From contig CALLWB010000081.1 of assembly GCA_938016265.1 (NCBI GenBank), positions 27,736 through 91,735 of the forward strand: DNA of 64,000 nt. Reading direction: 5' to 3'. This document shows, piece by piece, positions 51,776-61,354 of the stretch. This DNA comes from an uncultured Saprospiraceae bacterium. Lineage in GTDB: Bacteria; Bacteroidota; Bacteroidia; Chitinophagales; Saprospiraceae. The position numbers were made by a program, and so were the translations under genes. The notes under the pieces were generated by a model. The model saw nothing but the letters and a program-made list of their open reading frames with translations. It had not been told where the DNA came from and made no database searches. Numbering within the stretch: position 1 is the stretch's first letter; each line of letters begins with the position of its first letter.

Positions 51776-54700
51776 ATGAATGTAAAAAACATCCTCCCCT
51801 ACATCCTATTAATCCTCCTCACCACCTCCCTAAATGCACAAACCATAGTCTGCCCCTCCTGCCCCAATCTAGAATCCAATCTAAACTGGAACCCTATCAA
51901 CGAATACACACCAACCAGCGCTGCAGATCTATCAAACCCCAACAACACAGGAAAAACAGCACTACTCTCCGCAACTTTTAATATCAATAATGTAGTCTTA
52001 GCGCCTAACCAAATACTAGTACCAAGAGGCGGAAAACTAACAGGAACATTCGTAAATCTCAACGGCGCAACAATTGCAGTCAACAACAACCGTGCATTTG
52101 CAACTACAACTCGATTTAATACCCTATATCCAGACTGCCTAAGCCCGGAGATGTTTGGTGCCAATACGGCCAACGACGATGCAAATGCGATAGAGGCAAT
52201 GGTGGTGAATGCCGCAAAAGGAATCAATCTCGGAACGAATTATAATTTTAACACCAAGAAGACATTTTCTACGACGAATAATAGCCGGACCTTCCAATGG
52301 ATTGGGAATAATGCGACTATTAGTACCGTGTTGCAATTGAATAATAATCTGGAGTTTGTATTAAATACAACAAGATTTAGAATGGAAATTTGTAACCTGG
52401 TGTTTGATGGGAATCACCTGGCGCGTCGGTTCTGGAAAGTAGATAGAACGGACTTTTCTTTGGATGGTGTAGAGATTAAAAACTTCCTGGGAGAAGGCGT
52501 GCTTTCTAATAACGGTACCGGCTTGCGTGGGTTGGGAATTTATGTGCTAGTAGATTCTAGAGTGAGCAAGGACATCAAGGTGTATAATAGTAAAATACAC
52601 CATATTGGGGTCGTCGATGATGGCAACAAACCAGCGGCTTCTACTAGTATTTCGAGATGTATCTGGTTTACGTATATCAACACGGAAGAAGCAGCAAATC
52701 TCCATTTCAAAAATTCAGAATTTAGCCATACCTCAGGCGTCGATGCCGATGCGATCCACTTTTTCGAATCGAATGACAACAATTTTACGCACGATGTCCA
52801 CGCGCTTTTCGAAGGCTGTACGTTTGTTAATAATCAAAGACGGAGCATCAAAGCGCATATGAGCAATGTTCGAATTCGCAATTGTACCTTTATCAAGCAT
52901 GATCCCGCCACCCTCAACTTAAAATGGTATGCCGACCAAGTGGCGCAGGGCAACCCGAATGCGTACCCCAAAAATCAAGCAACCACCGAAATTGGATTTG
53001 GCACAACAGGCGACGGGATCACCGACAATATGTGGGTCGTCAACTGTGAAGTGACCAACAGTACCTTCACGGCACCTTTTGGCAGTAGTTCTTCCTTCGT
53101 TTATTTGACGAATAATCGAGGGAACATTGTCTCTGGAAATAGTTTTAGTTTTTCAGGGATTTCCACCTCCAATGCAGTTGGTATTAGTAAGCTCCAGGAT
53201 AATAATCTTATTGAAAATAATTCGTTTGTAAATTGCGGAATTTCGATTGGCCAATTAGGTGACCAAGGCTATACGACCGTTCAAAACAATACGTTCGACT
53301 ACCTGATTAATAGTAACACGCAGGATGCGGTGATTAGAAGTAGTTTGTATGCCGGGATTTATAGAAATTTTATTTTTGATGGGAATGTAATCACACTCGA
53401 CTTTCAACAAAGTGCTAGTAACTTTTATGGGCTATACGGTGCACATTTAGCTGGTCAGCAACACACGAATGTATCGATGACCAACAATCACATCATTTAT
53501 TCGGGTCCGCAAAGAGCCAATCAGGAGTTAATGCGCATTCAAAGTAATTTTGGAGCAAGCAATACCTTTAGCGATAACACGGTTTGTGGCATTGCTTCTA
53601 TCAATGGAGCGATTACCCTCAACGGAGGCGGCGGATTTGTGAATACGAATAATGTGATCGACTGCACACCACCCGATCCTCCCGCATCCGCAGATATTTG
53701 GTTGGAAGCGGAATGTGCCAACATAGGAGCTGCTTGGACTATCGTAGCAGACACCGCAGCTGCAGGCGGTCAATACCTGATGCCTCCTACGATTGGCGGT
53801 ACGAGTAATACCCAACCAGCCCCCAACATCACCACTTTTTCTTTTGAGGCAGATGCGGGCACCTATAAATTTTACGCCCGGCTCCTGGTGCCTAATGGCA
53901 CGAATGACAGCTACTGGGTAAGCGCCAACGGTGGTAACTGGATCAGATGGAATGAACTAGTTGGCACAAGTGGCAACTTCGAATGGCGGAGATTGCACCA
54001 AGGAGAAAATCCAAACAATACGATAGATTTGCTCCTTACTGATGGAACAAACACAATCGAGATTGCACATCGCGAAGATGGGATGGCCCTTGACAAAATT
54101 CACTTGACCAGTGCGGCCGACCTGCCTATTGACTTTGGTGGTGCAGATTCGGATTGTCTACCAGACGATCTTTGGTTGGAAGCAGAATGTGCGACTATTG
54201 GCGCCAACTGGAGTACGGTGTGCGACACGACCGTCTCTGGAGCGCAATACCTTATGACGCCTACGGTTGGTGGCACCAGCAATACGCAAGATCCTTTAAA
54301 CACGATCTCTTTTTCCTTCGTGGCAGCCGCGGGGACGTATTCCTTCTATGCCCGGCTCCTGGTACCGAATGGTACGAATGATAGTTACTGGGTTCGAGCG
54401 AACGATGGTGCATGGATCAGATGGAACGAATTGATTGGAACGAACGGCAACTTCGAATGGAGAAGACTGCATACCAACGAAAACCCCAACAATACCATAG
54501 ACCTTCCGCTCAACGAAGGCGTGAATACTATTGATATTGCGCATCGGGAAGACGGAATGGCGATAGACAAAATCCACCTGACGCAAACCACTAATGTCCC
54601 TGCCAACCTAGGAGGAAATGCACCTTCATGTACAACCAGTGCGTGCAAATTGGAGTTATCTTTTCGATTGTTTCTGGAAGGACCTTATAATCAGACGACG

Positions 54701-55300
54701 GGTTTAATGCGAGACGATTTGCGCACAAAAAGTATATTGCCTGTTGCGAATCCCTGGATGTTATCCCCAGACATTCCTGCTGCTGTGCTTGGGGTCAGTG
54801 GTCCAAACGCGGTGGTGGATTGGGTGAAGATTGAATTACGGTCCGCCGATGATTTATCGAACATCTTGTATACTGCAAGTGGCTTAGTGCAACGAGACGG
54901 AGATCTGGTGGCGTTTGATGGTGTTTCTCCGGTTACGATGGAAGACAACTTGCCTGGTGCAGCTTATGTTGCGGTTTTCCATAAAAGCCATTTGCCAGCC
55001 ATGACGCCGATCCCGGTTATTCCATTAGGAGGACTGTTGACTTATGATCTCTCCACGCAGGATTCTTATTCTGGGAATGGTGCTGGCCAGAAGGAACTGT
55101 CTCCTGGAGTCTGGGGCTTGTATACGGGCAACGGATCGGAAGACAAAGATATCAATGGCCAAGACAATCAGCAATGGTCGCTCTACAACGGATTATTTAA
55201 TACCTATTCGCCCCACGATTTCAATTTGGATGCGGATGTCAATAGTCTGGACAAGATCCTGTGGTTAGGCAACAATGGGCTGTTTACACGAATTCCTTAG
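51776..55300 (+). CDS. Secreted beta-helix protein with two CBM domains and dockerin-like tail
   Basis: A signal peptide (residues 1-21, ending LNAQ) leads to a right-handed beta-helix of pectate-lyase type over about 60-620 (repeated N-rich rungs such as IRNCTFIKHD and VVNCEVTNSTF). Two tandem carbohydrate-binding-like sandwiches follow at about 640-790 and 797-945; both start IWLEAECANIGAAW or LWLEAECATIGANW and contain SFxARLLVPNGTNDSYWV, EWRRLH and IEIAHREDG. This is the GH115/CBM6-like class. From about 958 the shared module (LSFRLFLEGPYN...VDWVKIELRS...HKSHLPAM) and two dockerin-like loops close the chain; the second, DFNLDADVNSLD, is canonical. There is no T9SS tail. The likely role is binding or processing of polysaccharide outside the cell. 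Confidence 0.82.
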   Translation: MNVKNILPYILLILLTTSLNAQTIVCPSCPNLESNLNWNPINEYTPTSAADLSNPNNTGKTALLSATFNINNVVLAPNQILVPRGGKLTGTFVNLNGATIAVNNNRAFATTTRFNTLYPDCLSPEMFGANTANDDANAIEAMVVNAAKGINLGTNYNFNTKKTFSTTNNSRTFQWIGNNATISTVLQLNNNLEFVLNTTRFRMEICNLVFDGNHLARRFWKVDRTDFSLDGVEIKNFLGEGVLSNNGTGLRGLGIYVLVDSRVSKDIKVYNSKIHHIGVVDDGNKPAASTSISRCIWFTYINTEEAANLHFKNSEFSHTSGVDADAIHFFESNDNNFTHDVHALFEGCTFVNNQRRSIKAHMSNVRIRNCTFIKHDPATLNLKWYADQVAQGNPNAYPKNQATTEIGFGTTGDGITDNMWVVNCEVTNSTFTAPFGSSSSFVYLTNNRGNIVSGNSFSFSGISTSNAVGISKLQDNNLIENNSFVNCGISIGQLGDQGYTTVQNNTFDYLINSNTQDAVIRSSLYAGIYRNFIFDGNVITLDFQQSASNFYGLYGAHLAGQQHTNVSMTNNHIIYSGPQRANQELMRIQSNFGASNTFSDNTVCGIASINGAITLNGGGGFVNTNNVIDCTPPDPPASADIWLEAECANIGAAWTIVADTAAAGGQYLMPPTIGGTSNTQPAPNITTFSFEADAGTYKFYARLLVPNGTNDSYWVSANGGNWIRWNELVGTSGNFEWRRLHQGENPNNTIDLLLTDGTNTIEIAHREDGMALDKIHLTSAADLPIDFGGADSDCLPDDLWLEAECATIGANWSTVCDTTVSGAQYLMTPTVGGTSNTQDPLNTISFSFVAAAGTYSFYARLLVPNGTNDSYWVRANDGAWIRWNELIGTNGNFEWRRLHTNENPNNTIDLPLNEGVNTIDIAHREDGMAIDKIHLTQTTNVPANLGGNAPSCTTSACKLELSFRLFLEGPYNQTTGLMRDDLRTKSILPVANPWMLSPDIPAAVLGVSGPNAVVDWVKIELRSADDLSNILYTASGLVQRDGDLVAFDGVSPVTMEDNLPGAAYVAVFHKSHLPAMTPIPVIPLGGLLTYDLSTQDSYSGNGAGQKELSPGVWGLYTGNGSEDKDINGQDNQQWSLYNGLFNTYSPHDFNLDADVNSLDKILWLGNNGLFTRIP

Positions 55301-55505
55301 TTTGATTCGTATTTAAACCAAGTTGGAATTACTAGTTGCTAAATTGAACAAGGGGACACCTCAGAATTTTTAAACCTTTCATAGCTCTTTGAGTAAACAT
55401 TTACCAAATGTTAAAAGACTCCTAATAAAACAATAAACTAGGTATAGGGCTGTTTATTTAGTTGTATTTTTGTGAAAGAAAGAGAAAAGTCGATCCACAC
55501 AACAG

Positions 55506-57290
55506 CTACTGAACGGAAAATATCCTTACATCATCAATCGCATACCACTGCTCAAATTGGTTGGCTTCTGGTTCAACAACATTATTCATATTACCGCCGA
55601 GAAGTACCGTGGTGATGAGGTGATCTTGAGGAGCCCCTGTTTCTAGGAATGTTACTATTGTAGAGCTGGAAACAAGTTGATCATCATACCAAACCATAAG
55701 GATGCCGTCCTCTACACCGGGGGCAGAGTTAAGCGCCATTCGCATACCGATTTTATGCCATTCGCCATTACCAAAGGTGTCAAGAAATGCTGCATCTCCA
55801 TTAATACCAGGGACACCCGGAACAGAAATATTACCGGTTAGGCCAAAGTTTCTTCCTGGACACTGATAATTAGTTTCTTGTGGGTCGCAACGTACTTGGG
55901 CTTGAAGAGCCATTCTGTTCGTACGTGGACCATTAAAAAAATCATCACACCAGACCTTGATGTCTAAAATCGTCATAGGAGCGTTGGTACCATTTCCTCC
56001 TGTGGAAATAGGGTCTGAATCACTGTGACTCATCCTCAGTACCTTTGCATAGTTGATACCTTTCGTTGTCTCCATGTACTGCCATCGATAGTTTGGTTGA
56101 AATTTGATCCACATTTCTGCATAGATGTCATCATAGCCTGGCAAGAATTTTTTTCCAAGGAGGGCATCAGATCCCCATTGTGAATTTGTACCGTAGGACT
56201 CGTCCCAAATAATCAAACTTTTACCCGTTCCCCCTCGCGGCTCAAAGTCATTGATTTGTAATCCAGGTTGCGCAGACGCATTGGCTATAATAGCTGGATG
56301 AAACCGTTCCCCCGATGCAAAGACATCCCAGCATGTGGGGAGCGTAGCACATGCAGCTTCGAACCCACTGCGACAGGCTTCTGCTGCGGTACCATTGCTG
56401 TTCGGATTTCCAAGACCATTTGCAAAGTCACTCTGTGCATCAAAGTTATCTTCGAAAATAGCTGTTAAGGTAAGCGATTGAAGTTCTGTTGGAATATTTG
56501 GTGGTGGGCTATAGCCACAATTTAACTTAGTCACTCCAGAGAATTTGCCATTATTTGCCCCCCATAAGACCCGATCATCAGCAGATACATCATTGTCCAT
56601 ATTGTAGTCTGCAGGATGATAAATATTAAATAAACCATTTAAAGGATTCCAATACGCTATATCTACGGCATTAAGATCATAACCAGTTGCTGCATTTTGG
56701 TCGCCATTTCCGGCCATTAGCCCCCAGTGATTACCAAGTTGTTTTTGCCCACTTCCTCCTCCAGTATAGCCTTCTGTTTGTGTAAAATCGAACGTAAGTG
56801 CCCCATTCGTAATGGGAATGGGTTGTTCGGTGATGACAGGTAAGTGGTTGCGATGTTCTACCATCACATGGACGGAACTCAAATTAGGAGGAAGAATGAT
56901 GTCAAATGGTTCAATTGTACCATCTTCCATTAAAGCGGCTGCTTTTCGTGCAATACATCCACTGGTAAGTGATTCGCGAAAGGAGAGGAGCACCCAGTCT
57001 ACCATTCCAGCTGGTAGCGCTATTATTTGTTCTTGTCCGTCATAATTCCAGTATGAATGATGGTAAGGCTGAAGGTTTGGAATTTGTCCTGCTTGTCTTA
57101 ACTCCGTTTTCATACTTTCGGTTGAAGGGTCGTATGCACCTTCCAATAGCACAGAAAAGTTGCAAGTGACTACAGCGCTCTCCATATCGCTTGTGCATGC
57201 GAATATACTCGGTAGTGGTTTTGCTATCATGTCAAAGGCTGTCAACAATAAGCAACATAGTGGAAGTGAGTAACGGAGGAGATAAATCAT
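55506..57290 (-). CDS. Secreted ConA-like protein with N-terminal dockerin-like module
   Basis: A signal peptide (about 23 residues) is followed directly by the module shared with four other proteins (CNFSVLLEGAYDPS, VDWVLLSFRES, VEHRNHLPV), here at about residues 40-185, then a dockerin-like pair at about 190-250 (GYDLNAVDIAYW, DYNMDNDVSADD). Residues 280-594 look like a concanavalin-A-like jelly roll: YDDIYAEMWIKFQPNYRW, MRMALNSAPGVEDGILMVWYDD and WYAIDDVRIFS. Related domains are found in polysaccharide lyases and lectins. In the other four proteins the module is C-terminal, so the order is reversed here. No sorting tail. The gene converges on the 51776 gene. Confidence 0.8.
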   Translation of the reverse strand: MIYLLRYSLPLCCLLLTAFDMIAKPLPSIFACTSDMESAVVTCNFSVLLEGAYDPSTESMKTELRQAGQIPNLQPYHHSYWNYDGQEQIIALPAGMVDWVLLSFRESLTSGCIARKAAALMEDGTIEPFDIILPPNLSSVHVMVEHRNHLPVITEQPIPITNGALTFDFTQTEGYTGGGSGQKQLGNHWGLMAGNGDQNAATGYDLNAVDIAYWNPLNGLFNIYHPADYNMDNDVSADDRVLWGANNGKFSGVTKLNCGYSPPPNIPTELQSLTLTAIFEDNFDAQSDFANGLGNPNSNGTAAEACRSGFEAACATLPTCWDVFASGERFHPAIIANASAQPGLQINDFEPRGGTGKSLIIWDESYGTNSQWGSDALLGKKFLPGYDDIYAEMWIKFQPNYRWQYMETTKGINYAKVLRMSHSDSDPISTGGNGTNAPMTILDIKVWCDDFFNGPRTNRMALQAQVRCDPQETNYQCPGRNFGLTGNISVPGVPGINGDAAFLDTFGNGEWHKIGMRMALNSAPGVEDGILMVWYDDQLVSSSTIVTFLETGAPQDHLITTVLLGGNMNNVVEPEANQFEQWYAIDDVRIFSVQ

Positions 57291-57642
57291 AGGAATAATT
57301 TTTTATTTATTACGAATAAGGCAATACCGTTTTGTTAGCTAATTACGCTTTAAATTTATATTCCTTCATATTTTAGGTTTCATCTATTTAGTCTCATTGC
57401 AACTGGCTCTAATATAGGAATTAATGTCTATATTCTCCTATTGTTTTTATAAGAATGGACACTATAAAACGCTGAGTTACTCGGCTCCTACAACAAAATA
57501 GGTTCTTTGGAAAAATTTCTTCTCGTAGTTTTTATTGTCGCTGATTAAGCGACTTGAAAATCAAACTATAGAATAGATGCTAGGCAACTACGAAACTTTA
57601 AATATTAATAGTACAACCTTTCCAAACCACAATTCAAACTCC
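57291..57642. other. Intergenic region upstream of the ConA-like gene
   Basis: AT-rich and without a recognisable gene, hairpin or repeat. Confidence 0.5.
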
Positions 57643-59316
57643 TTAATTAGGTACAACAAGAATCTCCACCCGCCTATTTTTAGCCCTATTCTCATCAGAG
57701 TCATTGTCCACAATAGGCACAGTTTCTCCCATTCCTCTTTCCATCCAATCAAAGGAATTGCTGGGAATTAGCTTTTTTAGTTCTACTACCACACTTTTAG
57801 AGCGATCAAGTGATAATTTTTGGTTGTAACTCTCCTTGCCTACATCATCGGTATGGCCCTCTACAATGACTTTCCCTTTCTTTAAAATGGAGATACTTTC
57901 AGAGAGTTCTTTAAGCGCTTCTATCCCCTCGGGTTTTAGTACAGATTTGCCTGTTTCGAATAGTACTTTGCTGTCTAGTTTCAGTCGCATGGCAGCGCCA
58001 ATGGCAGCTATGGCATCGACATCAGCACCAGGGAGTCCGCTAGGCTGCTCTAAATCGGTGAGTCGGACATAATAAAATAGATCTCCTGGTTCTACATAGG
58101 CATCAATATCCACTTGGCATACACCCCCATCGATTTTGCCTACCTTAATCCAGGTGAGGCCGTCCTTAGAAATTTCGAGGTTCGTCGGTTCTATTTTGCC
58201 GATTTCAAAAATATATAAATCAGGGCCGTTCACATTGGTCAAAGCATTGTCCGTAAATTGAACGGTGAGGTGACCTTTTTTACCAAGGCTATAAATACCA
58301 GTTATTTTGTCTGATCCCTCATCCTCAATAGCATCTGGTGGGCCCAAAACGTTTTTCAGTTCGTGTACATTCAATTTAGGGTGATAGGCTCTTATTATCG
58401 TATCTGCAAAAGACAATTTACCCAATGGCAGATACACGGCGGTTTTTACGTTACTGCCAAAAAAAGTTTCGCCTACCTCTGGGCCAAAGTACAAATCCGG
58501 GTTCAATTCTTTAAAATCGTTTTGTGCTTCTTTCGATTTATTATCAATTTTTCGTTGAACACTGTTTAGTATTCCTAGGCTCCGTTCTATTTTTGTTGGA
58601 TAACTGGCGCTTGCGACAATGTTTCCCTTTTCATAGTTGTCCAGCAGGGTTTCAAGCTCCTTTTTATATGCTTTTGCTTCTGGAGCACTATGCATAAATC
58701 CTGTTTTCAACGTTATTTGTCTTAGCCGTTCGGTTTCTTTTCCGTATACGTAATGAAGCACCTTTCTAGCTTCTCGTTCAGATAAACTCGACATGATTTT
58801 GGTGCCAGAAACAGAATCTATTTGACTTGTTTTTTCTAGAAAGGATTTTCCTTTCAACTCCTTTTGCAAGGTTAATATCGCTTCTTCTACCGAAACGCCT
58901 GTTGCTGATTTTTTAGAGGTCAGTTGTTCTATGGTTACATCGGCTTTTAGTTCAATACCAGGAAGTGGAGCGGCGGCCTTTTTATTTTTTTCGACAAGTT
59001 GGAGGAGCTGCTTTAGCGAATCTGGATTGTTAAGTTGACCTTGGTATTCTTCTTTCGGAATGCCACTTAATTGAAAGAGTTGTTCTACTTCTTTTTTTGC
59101 TAATGCTTCTGGGGAGTTGTTGTTTGCTATGGGCTCTTTGACGACCTCTTTTTTAACGTCTTCGGTCGGAGTGGCTTCCTTTTCGGCAGATTTTATGGTA
59201 TTTGCCGTTACGTTAGTTACTTGTGTCTCCTCCGTTTTCTGCTGCTCGCTTTTTGAGTCGCTTTTGCAGGAGGAAAGAATAAGTAGTGTGCTTAAAACTA
59301 GTAGTAGGTGCTTCAT
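57643..59316 (-). CDS. OmpA-family outer-membrane lipoprotein
   Basis: The lipobox ILSSC puts the lipidated Cys at residue 17. A charged linker (to about 100) and a helical segment (100-280) lead to a middle domain (about 285-435) containing YLPLGKLSFADTIIRAYHP and a discoidin-like patch (LEISKDGLTWIKVGKIDGG). The C-terminal 115 residues are an OmpA-like peptidoglycan-binding domain: VIVEGHTDDVGKESYNQKLSLDRSKSVV, then NRAKNRRVEIL. The protein probably links the outer membrane to peptidoglycan and senses or binds an additional ligand through the middle domain. It lies alone on the minus strand with no terminator recognised. Confidence 0.88.
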   Translation of the reverse strand: MKHLLLVLSTLLILSSCKSDSKSEQQKTEETQVTNVTANTIKSAEKEATPTEDVKKEVVKEPIANNNSPEALAKKEVEQLFQLSGIPKEEYQGQLNNPDSLKQLLQLVEKNKKAAAPLPGIELKADVTIEQLTSKKSATGVSVEEAILTLQKELKGKSFLEKTSQIDSVSGTKIMSSLSEREARKVLHYVYGKETERLRQITLKTGFMHSAPEAKAYKKELETLLDNYEKGNIVASASYPTKIERSLGILNSVQRKIDNKSKEAQNDFKELNPDLYFGPEVGETFFGSNVKTAVYLPLGKLSFADTIIRAYHPKLNVHELKNVLGPPDAIEDEGSDKITGIYSLGKKGHLTVQFTDNALTNVNGPDLYIFEIGKIEPTNLEISKDGLTWIKVGKIDGGVCQVDIDAYVEPGDLFYYVRLTDLEQPSGLPGADVDAIAAIGAAMRLKLDSKVLFETGKSVLKPEGIEALKELSESISILKKGKVIVEGHTDDVGKESYNQKLSLDRSKSVVVELKKLIPSNSFDWMERGMGETVPIVDNDSDENRAKNRRVEILVVPN

Positions 59317-59843
59317 GTCTAAATGTTATGCTTTAAAAAGGTCTGCTTGGCAATTTATCAAAACCAAGGAGTACAAGCAAAGATAAAGACTTAAAATTTA
59401 TATTTAACCCAATTCGTGCATTAGAAAACCAAACCGACGCTAGATTGTCCATAGTCGTCCAAACAAAATAATAGAAATATTCAACAAATAACACCCCAAC
59501 AAAATGAAAGGGAGTCCCATAAGAAGTAAATATATTGAGGCTTGCGATTCAATTCTTGATAATTGCATGCGTGAATATTTCTAATTCCTCCTGATGGAAT
59601 ATTGATATCCATCCATGATTCTACATCATTCTCTGTCCTTCGAAAAAACGCTGCACCATCATGATTTCGAAATGAAATAGGTAATTACGGCTTGCCTTTA
59701 CGTTGCAGTGGTGTTTGCGATTTCCTGATGGATCCCAAAATGTCAAAGTTTTCCAAAGGCAAAACCCACCCTAAATAATTGACTACGAATAGGTAACGAA
59801 ATAAATTCTGGTATAAAAAAAAGGTTTTACAACAAATTTGTAA

Positions 59844-59874
59844 TTGAATCAACAATCAGTTCATTTTATATTTG
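59844..59874 (+). promoter_or_regulatory. Promoter of the LamG gene
   Basis: TTG at 59844-59846 and TATATTTG at 59867-59874 match the Bacteroidota -33/-7 pattern with 23-base spacing (upper end of the range). The leader would be about 130 bases. Confidence 0.5.
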
Positions 59875-59902
59875 ACTATGCGATATTAATCTAAGTAAGA
59901 GC

Positions 59903-59933
59903 TTCCTATTGCAAAATAGGAATAAAGATTCCT
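59903..59933 (+). promoter_or_regulatory. Alternative leader hairpins before the LamG gene
   Basis: TTCCTATT (59903-59910) pairs perfectly with AATAGGAA (59915-59922) around GCAA. The overlapping AGGAAT (59918-59923) can pair instead with ATTCCT (59928-59933). The two forms are mutually exclusive and could work as a switch in the leader. Confidence 0.4.
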
Positions 59934-60010
59934 AGGCTAACATTAAAATCGAATAGGAGAAAACTGAAAATCCTTGAATAGAGTAAGTACAAAAGCTAAA
60001 AATTCAAATT

Positions 60011-60970
60011 ATGAAAAAAGGTCTATTTTTAATCTTATCCCTACTATTGGGTCTTGCTGCCCATAGTCAATCCTTGACAGACAATCTCGTGATTTATTAC
60101 CCATTTAACGGCAATGCAATTGATGCTAGTGGCAACAACAATGATGGTGCATTATTTGGCGCACCAACTCCAGATGTTGACCGGTATGGCAATGCCAATA
60201 GTGCCTTCCATTTTGATGGTGTTGACGATTATATACAGATTCCAGCAGTGATTGATCTTAATACTCCGACGTGGACGTATCTCATTGAATTTAAATTGGA
60301 TAGTTTGCCATCAGTAAATAATAATACAGATTTACTTGTGGATAACACCACCTTCAACTCTTATATTTACCTTGAAGCCCAGTCGGCAACTGGTGGACAA
60401 CCAAATGAAATCCGATCCTACAGCTATGGGAATTATCTAAACACAAATTTTATAGTAGAGCAAGATACTTGGTATCAGGTTGCCATGACCTCTGAACAAG
60501 GTTCAATAAAGATGTATGTGAATGGAAACGAGGTAGCCTCTTCCGCTTCTTATAATTTTGGCACTGGGATACCTACTTATTATACGATATATAAAAAACT
60601 AGGCTTTTGGAATCAATGGGGAAATGGAACACTCGACGAAATACGTTTTTATGACAAAGCATTATCACAATCAGAAATCAATCAATTGTACACCACTCCT
60701 ACTCCAGTAGGAACAATAGAGCATAATTTTGATACCGAACTTACGGTGTTCCCTAATCCAACAATTGGTCAGACAACCATTGATCTAGGCACCGTTTCTC
60801 CTTCTATTAATACCAAAACTCTAGGAGCAGATGGCAAAATAATAAGCACCCAAACCTTCCAAAACTCAAGTCAACTAGATCTTAGCATTGAAGGAGCTGC
60901 TGGACTATATTTTATTGAAATATTAACTAGTGAAAACGAAAAAGCAATCATTAAAATCATAAAAGAATAA
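60011..60970 (+). CDS. Secreted LamG-domain protein with T9SS tail
   Basis: A signal peptide (MKKGLFLILSLLLGLAAHSQ) leads to a LamG/ConA-like jelly roll of residues 25-225: LVIYYPFNGNAIDASGNNND, SAFHFDGVDDYIQIP, WYQVAMTSEQGSIKMYVNG and GTLDEIRFYDKALSQSEIN are its standard marks. Residues 240-319 are a type A T9SS sorting domain (VFPNPTIGQTTIDLG, GLYFIEILTSENEKAIIKIIK). LamG domains bind glycans or other surface ligands, so this should be a secreted or surface lectin-like protein. It has its own promoter and a fold-back element after its stop. Confidence 0.9.
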   Translation: MKKGLFLILSLLLGLAAHSQSLTDNLVIYYPFNGNAIDASGNNNDGALFGAPTPDVDRYGNANSAFHFDGVDDYIQIPAVIDLNTPTWTYLIEFKLDSLPSVNNNTDLLVDNTTFNSYIYLEAQSATGGQPNEIRSYSYGNYLNTNFIVEQDTWYQVAMTSEQGSIKMYVNGNEVASSASYNFGTGIPTYYTIYKKLGFWNQWGNGTLDEIRFYDKALSQSEINQLYTTPTPVGTIEHNFDTELTVFPNPTIGQTTIDLGTVSPSINTKTLGADGKIISTQTFQNSSQLDLSIEGAAGLYFIEILTSENEKAIIKIIKE

Positions 60971-61033
60971 GGATTAGTAGAAGATAAAATTTCTATATAA
61001 ATGGCTGATTAGTTGTTTATATGGAGACATTGG

Positions 61034-61134
61034 TTACCCCAATATGTAATAAGAAGCTTGTTTTAGGTTGAAACTCAAAAAAAAGGAGCGGTTTCAGCAT
61101 AAAATGAATTTCCTATTACATGAATTGGGGTTAA
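61034..61134. repeat. Fold-back element of about 100 bp
   Basis: TTACCCCAATATGTAATA (61034-61051) pairs with TATTACATGAATTGGGGTTA (61114-61133) with two bulged bases. Inside, GTTGAAAC (61067-61074) pairs with GTTTCAGC (61091-61098). The long interrupted stem fits a MITE-like insertion or a structured RNA. No T-run follows, so a simple terminator is less likely. No target-site duplication is evident. Confidence 0.45.
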
Positions 61135-61354
61135 TATAAGTATTAGGAAAATTATTAATTATTTTAATAATATGTGGAAGGAAGTTTTTTCTTAGCATTC
61201 TTAGGACTGCGCTACAGTCGTGGCCACACCTGACGGCGCTGAGTAGTTTTATAAATTCGATCTTTAAGGCATTTTGAAAGTATACTAATCAACGCTGGAA
61301 AACAAGCCAAATGCTTTGATTCTTCCTTTCTGACCACCAATTTTTCTAGCTTTA

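Larger units (their letters stand above)
59317..60010. other. Divergent region before the LamG gene
   Basis: About 690 bases, AT-rich, with no credible gene. A 26-codon open frame at 59503 (starting MKGSPIRSK) lacks support. The promoter at 59844 and the leader hairpin at 59903 serve the gene at 60011. Confidence 0.6.

Noticed and set aside
55301..55505. Bidirectional terminator between the convergent genes 51776 and 55506
   Set aside because: No stem with a flanking T-run was found in the gap.
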